From an uncultured Bacteroidales bacterium (GTDB lineage Bacteria; Bacteroidota; Bacteroidia; Bacteroidales; UBA932), in NCBI GenBank assembly GCA_934675095.1, contig CAKUPC010000024.1, forward strand, positions 1-28,059: 28,059 bases of DNA. The letters are read 5' to 3'. The notes under the pieces are model-generated. The model saw only the letters and a program-made list of their open reading frames with translations. It was not told where the DNA came from and made no database searches. The position numbers and the translations under genes were made by a program. Positions within the stretch are counted from its first letter, which is position 1. Every line of letters starts with the position of its first letter. Positions 23,782 through 28,059 of this stretch are shown piece after piece.

Positions 23782-25221
23782 TCACCTGAACAGTTCATCC
23801 TTGAAATTAACCAGATATACCTTCTCGACAGCCCTCGTCAGAGCCGTGTATAGCCACTTCAAATCGTCAAGCGTCAGGAAATCCTGCCAGAAGGCATTGT
23901 CAATGAAGACGCAGCGCCACTGCCCGCCCTGAGACTTGTGACAGGTCAGCGCCTCGGCATACTTGAGCTGCAGCGCGTTGAAATACTTGTCCTCCCTCAC
24001 CGCCTCCCAGCGTTTTTTCTTCGAACTGATGTGCGAATAGTCCGCATCCACACCGAGATACAGCATATTCTGCTGCTCGTAGCTGAGCGAGGCCGACTCC
24101 GAGTCCAGCGTGTCCAGAATCACCTTGGCCGTAAACTCCTGGTCATTGTAGTCCGGAAGGAGGAGGCGCGCCGAGGCGAAATGCAGCCCGTAGCGTTCCT
24201 CATATCCCGAAATTTTCAGCAGCTTCGCGATGTCCCCGTTCGCGATGTAGTCAACCCCCTCAAGCTCCTCGCAAAACTGGTAGCAGTTCTTCACGATCAT
24301 CAGCTTGTCTCCCCTCACTAACCTCTCCTCCTTAAACTGAACCATCGAGCGCACGCCCATATTGTACTTTATCGCCCTCTTGTTCGAGCGGCATAGAATC
24401 ACCGTGTCGTCCTCCCCGTAACGGGAATATGCGCCGCCGAGGCACTCGATGAGTTCACCGCCCCCTATCCTCGCGACGTCGTCATATCCATGGACCGACA
24501 GGCCGACGTCCTCATATTCAAACATATCCTCGCCATACTCCGAACGGGTGATGAGTTCGCGTAGCCTCGTCGCGTTCGCAAGAATCCCGGACTCCTTCTG
24601 CTGGCGCACGACCGTCGTCAGCGTGCAGAATACCGTTCCGCCCATCATCGCCATATACTCTCTGGAAAGCGCCGGGCTGCAGTCCATCCCGACAGGAGGA
24701 AGCTGCGCGGCGTCGCCGACGAGCACCAGCTTGCAATCGACGCCGCCGCGCACGAAAGTCACGAGGTCGTCGAGCAGATTTCCGGTACCGAAAGAGGTCG
24801 AGGACTGCTGCTGTCCGCCCTCTATGCCGATCAGCGACACCTCATCGACCACGAAAAGCGTGTCCTTGTCCTTGTTCGGGGCAAGCGAGAACTGCCCGTA
24901 GCCGTCCCCGCCGACAGACTTCTGACGATAGATGTGCTTGTGTATGGTGGCGGCCGGACGGCCGGAATAGTTCGAGAGAACCTTCGCCGCGCGCCCCGTG
25001 GGTGCAAGCAGCACCGTCTTTATTTTCAGTTCATTGAGCGTGTTGATAACAGCAGATATGGCGGTGGTCTTTCCGGTGCCGGCATATCCGTTCACTACCA
25101 TGATGTCGTCGTCCTTCCCGACAAACTCCGACATCATGCGGAGGAAATTGTCCTGACAGGAAGTCGGCTCATATTTCAGATGGGAACGAAATCCCTGATA
25201 CAAAAAGTCCGCCTTGCCCAT
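23782..25221 (-). CDS. RecD2-like superfamily 1B DNA helicase
   Basis: A 479-residue helicase. Walker A NGYAGTGKTT (about 44-54), LLAPTGRAA (motif Ia), FVVDEVSLIG (Walker B), GDAAQLPPVG (motif III), and ALTCHKSQGGQWRCVFID with LYTALTRAVEKVYLV (motifs V-VI) are all present. It corresponds to the compact RecD2/Dda-type ATP-dependent 5'-3' helicases of Bacteroidetes; RecB/RecC are not encoded nearby. A role in repair or replication is likely. The start codon (ATG at 25221) overlaps the TrkH stop in TGATG, so translation is coupled; a GTG one codon earlier is the alternative. It precedes the DPP-IV gene by 50 bases. Nothing suggests involvement in potassium transport, so the coupling with trkH is probably incidental. 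Confidence 0.9.
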   Translation of the reverse strand: MGKADFLYQGFRSHLKYEPTSCQDNFLRMMSEFVGKDDDIMVVNGYAGTGKTTAISAVINTLNELKIKTVLLAPTGRAAKVLSNYSGRPAATIHKHIYRQKSVGGDGYGQFSLAPNKDKDTLFVVDEVSLIGIEGGQQQSSTSFGTGNLLDDLVTFVRGGVDCKLVLVGDAAQLPPVGMDCSPALSREYMAMMGGTVFCTLTTVVRQQKESGILANATRLRELITRSEYGEDMFEYEDVGLSVHGYDDVARIGGGELIECLGGAYSRYGEDDTVILCRSNKRAIKYNMGVRSMVQFKEERLVRGDKLMIVKNCYQFCEELEGVDYIANGDIAKLLKISGYEERYGLHFASARLLLPDYNDQEFTAKVILDTLDSESASLSYEQQNMLYLGVDADYSHISSKKKRWEAVREDKYFNALQLKYAEALTCHKSQGGQWRCVFIDNAFWQDFLTLDDLKWLYTALTRAVEKVYLVNFKDELFR

Positions 25222-26669
25222 CACCTTGCCTTCCTGTTAAAGATGAGATAGACGACAATCAGCACCGGATAAATCTCAACACGGCCGAGGAACATATTGA
25301 AGGTGCAGACCAGCTTCGCAGCCACCGGCATCGCCGCGAAGCTGTGAGTGTCGGCGATTGTGCTCACTCCGAGGTTTCCTATGCTCGCCATCGCCGCGGC
25401 CGTGGCATCCGCCCCTCCGAGTCCCGTTGCCAGGAGAATGATGACGGCAAGAATCATCAGAAGAATGTATATCGCAATGTAAATCAGCACCGAATTGACG
25501 GCGGTGTCGTTCATCATGTGACTGCCCACGCGCACGGAATACACGGAATTCGGATGCAGCCGGCGCTTGATTTCGCAGCCTATGGACTTCACGGCAATAA
25601 GCACCCTGTCCGACTTGAGACCGCCCGTAGTGGAGCCTGAACAGCCGCACTGGAGTCCGCAGTAGAGCAGAAGGACGGAGGCGAGCATCGGCCAGGCTGT
25701 GTTGTCAACTGTCGTCAGGCCCGTCGTAGTGATGAGGCTTATGACATGAAAAGTACTGTCAAACAAGGCGTTGCCGAATGAGGTATATCCGCCTTTAGTC
25801 ATCAGCGAGACCGTCACGAGAAGCGATGCGACGGCGATGGTTCCGAAATAGAAGCGCACGACGGGGTTCCTGAAAACCTTGAGCGAGCCGGTCGTGACGA
25901 AAGTGAATATCACCCCGAAATGCAGGGCGGAAATTGCCATGAAGAACATCACTATAAGCTCGATAAGACGTGAGTTATAGAAACCTATCGAGGCGTTGTG
26001 AGTGCTGAAGCCTCCCGTCGCCACGGTGCTGAAAGAATGGTTTATGGCATCGAAGAGGCTCATCCCGGCGAGCCACAGCAGGAGGGTTTCGATGACGGCG
26101 AGCGAGAGATAGACAAGGCAGATTATCCACACGGTGCGCGAGGAACGGTAGCGATAGCCCTCGCGGGAGAGCGACGAGAGTTCGAGATTCGTCATCCTCA
26201 GCCGGAACGGGCTGGCCTCGGGAAGCACGAGAAGAAGAAATACAATGACTCCCAGTCCGCCGATGAAATGGGTCGAGGAGCGCCAGAAAAGAAGGCTTTT
26301 CGGCAGGGCCTCCACGTCGCGGACAACGGTGGAGCCGGTCGTCGTGAATCCGGAAACGGACTCATACCAGGCATTTACAAGCGAGAACTCGCCTCCGTAG
26401 AGGACATATGGCAGCATTCCGAATATGAAGGAGAGAATCCATGAGATGAAGATGATGAGGTAGCCGTCGGTCATCGTTATAGAGGGGACTTTCCTGACGA
26501 AGATGAAAGGGAAGGCACCCACGACAAAGGTGATGAGGAAGCTTATGGCAAGCGGTCCGAAAGCGGCGTCCATGCCGTTCATTATGGACACCATCATCGA
26601 CAGGAACATGAACAGGGCACTTACAAGAAGCGCCTTGCCCACATTCACCGATATGACCTTAACGTTCAT
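25221..26669 (-). CDS. trkH: Trk/Ktr potassium uptake channel subunit
   Basis: A 482-residue inner-membrane protein that moves K+ together with a cytoplasmic TrkA/KtrA partner (not in this window). It has the four pore-loop segments of the TrkH/KtrB superfamily: SGFTTTGSTV, STVATGGFST, ISLITTTGLTTV and ASIGNLGVST, each carrying the selectivity-filter glycine, along with WRSSTHFIGGLG and CGCSGSTTGGLKSDR. The start at 26669 (MNVKVISVNVGKALL) is used because upstream in-frame residues (MYRAYTTDDKINID...) are polar and non-family. The stop TGA overlaps the helicase ATG as TGATG. The 130 bases upstream are A/T-rich with a weak promoter candidate. Confidence 0.94.
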   Translation of the reverse strand: MNVKVISVNVGKALLVSALFMFLSMMVSIMNGMDAAFGPLAISFLITFVVGAFPFIFVRKVPSITMTDGYLIIFISWILSFIFGMLPYVLYGGEFSLVNAWYESVSGFTTTGSTVVRDVEALPKSLLFWRSSTHFIGGLGVIVFLLLVLPEASPFRLRMTNLELSSLSREGYRYRSSRTVWIICLVYLSLAVIETLLLWLAGMSLFDAINHSFSTVATGGFSTHNASIGFYNSRLIELIVMFFMAISALHFGVIFTFVTTGSLKVFRNPVVRFYFGTIAVASLLVTVSLMTKGGYTSFGNALFDSTFHVISLITTTGLTTVDNTAWPMLASVLLLYCGLQCGCSGSTTGGLKSDRVLIAVKSIGCEIKRRLHPNSVYSVRVGSHMMNDTAVNSVLIYIAIYILLMILAVIILLATGLGGADATAAAMASIGNLGVSTIADTHSFAAMPVAAKLVCTFNMFLGRVEIYPVLIVVYLIFNRKAR

Positions 26670-26737
26670 AATTTGAAAATCTTTTTGGTCTATATTTATT
26701 TTATCATCAGTCGTGTACGCCCGGTACACTCCTTCTT

Positions 26738-26772
26738 CAAAAATAAATCTATCCTCAAAAATCTAATTCAAA
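26738..26772 (-). promoter_or_regulatory. Possible promoter for trkH
   Basis: Minus-strand TATTTTTG (26738-26745) fits TAnnTTTG, and a TTTG lies at 26769-26772 (23-base spacer, longer than ideal). A second octamer TAAATTTG overlaps at 26769-26776. The region is A/T-rich, so chance is possible. It would give a leader of about 62 bases. Confidence 0.3.
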
Positions 26773-26799
26773 TTTATAAAATTCATAAAAAACTGTTCA

Positions 26800-27672
26800 T
26801 TAAAAATCCGGGCTGCCTTCTTCCGGCTGATGCTGCTTCAGCTGCTCTATCTTGGTGCGAAGAAGTTTCATTCGACGCTTCAAATCAACGTTCTCTTCGG
26901 TTATTTCTGAAATTGCCCCATTGAGTTCAGCGAGTTCGTCATCCCCGTCGAAGTCATGGACATATCTCTTGCCGGTGGCACGATAGGCCGTCATGCCGTC
27001 GTTCATCCGGCGTATCGGCTCCACGAAATAGGACAGGAAGAAGAACAACAGAAGCACGACAAGCAGAAGTCCGGCCGCGACCGAGACCACTCCCGGCACT
27101 ATGCTCCGGTAGAAGCTCTCCTGAAACGTCTCGGAATTGGCCTCAAGGTCGTCGTAGATGGCGGAATTCAACTTTTCAAGGTCCGCGTGCAGGCGGTTGA
27201 AACGAGGCTGAAGCCTCTCGAAATACCATCCGCGGGAGTCGATGAAGTCCGAGGATATGACATTCTGGAGTTCAAGCGATGTGAGCATATAGGCCGAGTA
27301 GGCGTATGCCACGGAATCCGCGAGAGGGAGAGCCCGGCGCGATGTCAGCGACTGCTTGAGGCTGTCGCAATGGCTCAGGAACAGCTCACGGTCGAACTCC
27401 GGCAGTATGTTGGAGCCCTCGTCGCCGATGAGCGCCAGAATCTTGAGGTTGTAGCTGTCCGTGATGGTCGCGAGCCGCTGAGAGACATTGAGGCTGTTGA
27501 TGTTGGAAGCGATGAGGTCGGAGACATAGTTGCTCATCCTCCTGTACTCCGTCACCGATATGATGCTGGAGAGCATGAGGATGGCGGCGATGGAACTCAT
27601 TCCGAGGATGAACTTCCCCCTCATCGTGAGTCTCCGCTCCCCTCTCCGACCTATTTTCTTCCAATCAATCAT
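26800..27672 (-). CDS. HAMP-domain membrane protein without output domain
   Basis: A 290-residue protein with two membrane segments: about residues 20-41 (FILGMSSIAAILMLSSIIS) and about 194-218 (VPGVVSVAAGLLLVVLLLFFFLSYF). Between them a helical periplasmic sensor region of the four-helix-bundle type (about 45-190). After the second segment comes a HAMP domain: VEPIRRMNDGMTAYRATGKR and DGDDELAELNGAISEITEENVDL, then a coiled coil (LKRRMKLLRTKIEQLKQHQPEEG). No histidine kinase, MCP or GGDEF domain follows; the protein ends there. It is therefore a HAMP-only sensor or a truncated kinase. The ATG is two bases after the glnS stop, so it is co-translated with GlnRS. What it signals to is unknown. 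Confidence 0.85.
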   Translation of the reverse strand: MIDWKKIGRRGERRLTMRGKFILGMSSIAAILMLSSIISVTEYRRMSNYVSDLIASNINSLNVSQRLATITDSYNLKILALIGDEGSNILPEFDRELFLSHCDSLKQSLTSRRALPLADSVAYAYSAYMLTSLELQNVISSDFIDSRGWYFERLQPRFNRLHADLEKLNSAIYDDLEANSETFQESFYRSIVPGVVSVAAGLLLVVLLLFFFLSYFVEPIRRMNDGMTAYRATGKRYVHDFDGDDELAELNGAISEITEENVDLKRRMKLLRTKIEQLKQHQPEEGSPDF

Positions 27673-27674
27673 TA

Positions 27675-28059
27675 TCAGAATTTGAACGAGTCCTTCAACG
27701 CCGTAGTTTTATTAAACACAAAGTGTTCTGGAGTGCTGTCCGGATCCTTGAAGAAATAGCCCACGCGCTCAAACTGGACGGCAAGCCCGGAATTGTCCTC
27801 AAGAAGCGCAGGCTCGGCAAAGCCGGAAGTCACCTTGAGCGAATCCGGATTTAGATACTCCTTGTAGTCCTTTCCCTCCGGAATCGAACCCATCTCCGGC
27901 TCGGTGAAGAGCTTGTCGTAAAGCCGCAGTTCCACCTCCTTCGCATGCTCCGCGCTCACCCAGTGAATCGTGCCCTTGACGGAACGCCATTCTCCGGAAC
28001 CAGGACGGGTCGAAGGGTCGTAGGTGCACTTGAGCTCGACAACATTGCCCTCGGCGGGT
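27675..28059 (-). CDS. glnS: Glutaminyl-tRNA synthetase, C-terminal part (5' end outside window)
   Basis: The frame stays open to the window's right end, giving about 127 C-terminal residues. The reading begins with GNVVELKCTYDPSTRPGSGEWRSVKGTIHWVSAEHA, followed by EVELRLYDKLFTEPEMG, and ends in HFVFNKTTALKDSFKF; these match the two beta-barrel anticodon-binding domains of class I GlnRS (VVELxCTYDPxT and KGTIHWV are diagnostic). The enzyme charges tRNA-Gln with glutamine, and its presence means Gln-tRNA is made directly rather than by transamidation alone. The catalytic Rossmann fold lies beyond the window. The stop is two bases before the HAMP gene's ATG, an operon junction. Confidence 0.95.
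   Translation of the reverse strand, partial: PAEGNVVELKCTYDPSTRPGSGEWRSVKGTIHWVSAEHAKEVELRLYDKLFTEPEMGSIPEGKDYKEYLNPDSLKVTSGFAEPALLEDNSGLAVQFERVGYFFKDPDSTPEHFVFNKTTALKDSFKF

Noticed and set aside
23782..25221. RecD2-like helicase and PIF1-like helicase as parts of a defence system
   Set aside because: Both look like chromosomal repair or replication helicases in G+C-rich host-style DNA and sit next to housekeeping or membrane genes, with no nuclease or toxin neighbour.
1..28059. tRNA or rRNA genes, IS elements, integrase at the island edge
   Set aside because: I saw no cloverleaf-like or rRNA-like sequence and no transposase or integrase reading frame; gaps between genes are under 270 bases.

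Overview
The window looks like a chromosomal segment of a member of the Bacteroidales. Several promoter-like sites match the Bacteroidetes sigma-ABfr -7 consensus (TAnnTTTG). Shine-Dalgarno sequences are mostly absent. The gene content is also typical: CotH-family lipoprotein, S9B dipeptidyl peptidase, short CstA, PIF1-like helicase with HRDC and helix-turn-helix tail, and class I GlnRS. The genus cannot be fixed from sequence alone; the G+C-rich, third-position-GC coding style (by eye) would fit Alistipes-like or uncultured gut Bacteroidales.

Region 1 (1-5630, + strand) is an accessory island, visibly more A/T-rich than the rest. It is a tight four-gene run: the C-terminal part of a MutL/MORC-type GHKL ATPase (5' end outside the window), a Z1-domain superfamily II helicase/ATPase, a PD-(D/E)XK nuclease of the DUF4420 type, and a 376-residue protein I cannot assign. 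This matches the MutL/MORC-ATPase + Z1 + REase restriction-like operons described by comparative genomics (Iyer, Abhiman and Aravind, 2008), normally accompanied by a cytosine-5 methyltransferase and often a Vsr nuclease, which would lie upstream of this window. It is the strongest candidate for an under-characterised anti-phage or restriction system here.

Region 2 (5716-11622, + strand) returns to the G+C-rich host style: an acyltransferase-3 membrane enzyme; a compact operon of a secreted WG-repeat-like protein, a cytidylate-kinase-like protein and an LrgA/LrgB pair; then a separately promoted PIF1-like helicase.

Region 3 (11623-19802, - strand) holds a truncated aldo/keto reductase remnant directly behind cstA, then cstA, a PPC-domain protein, fabD, a two-gene secreted/lipoprotein pair whose reading frames overlap by 26 bases, and a CotH-kinase lipoprotein. 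A cluster of alternating TTTC(A/G)TA half-sites lies between the CotH gene and the overlapping pair.

Region 4 (19803-21403, + strand) carries a small four-TM protein and a GNAT/zinc-ribbon fusion, read divergently from the CotH gene.

Region 5 (21536-28059, - strand) reads glnS (C-terminal part only) - HAMP-only membrane sensor - trkH - RecD2-like helicase - DPP-IV-type peptidase, with very short junctions between glnS/HAMP and trkH/helicase. No tRNA, rRNA, CRISPR array, IS element or transposase was seen.
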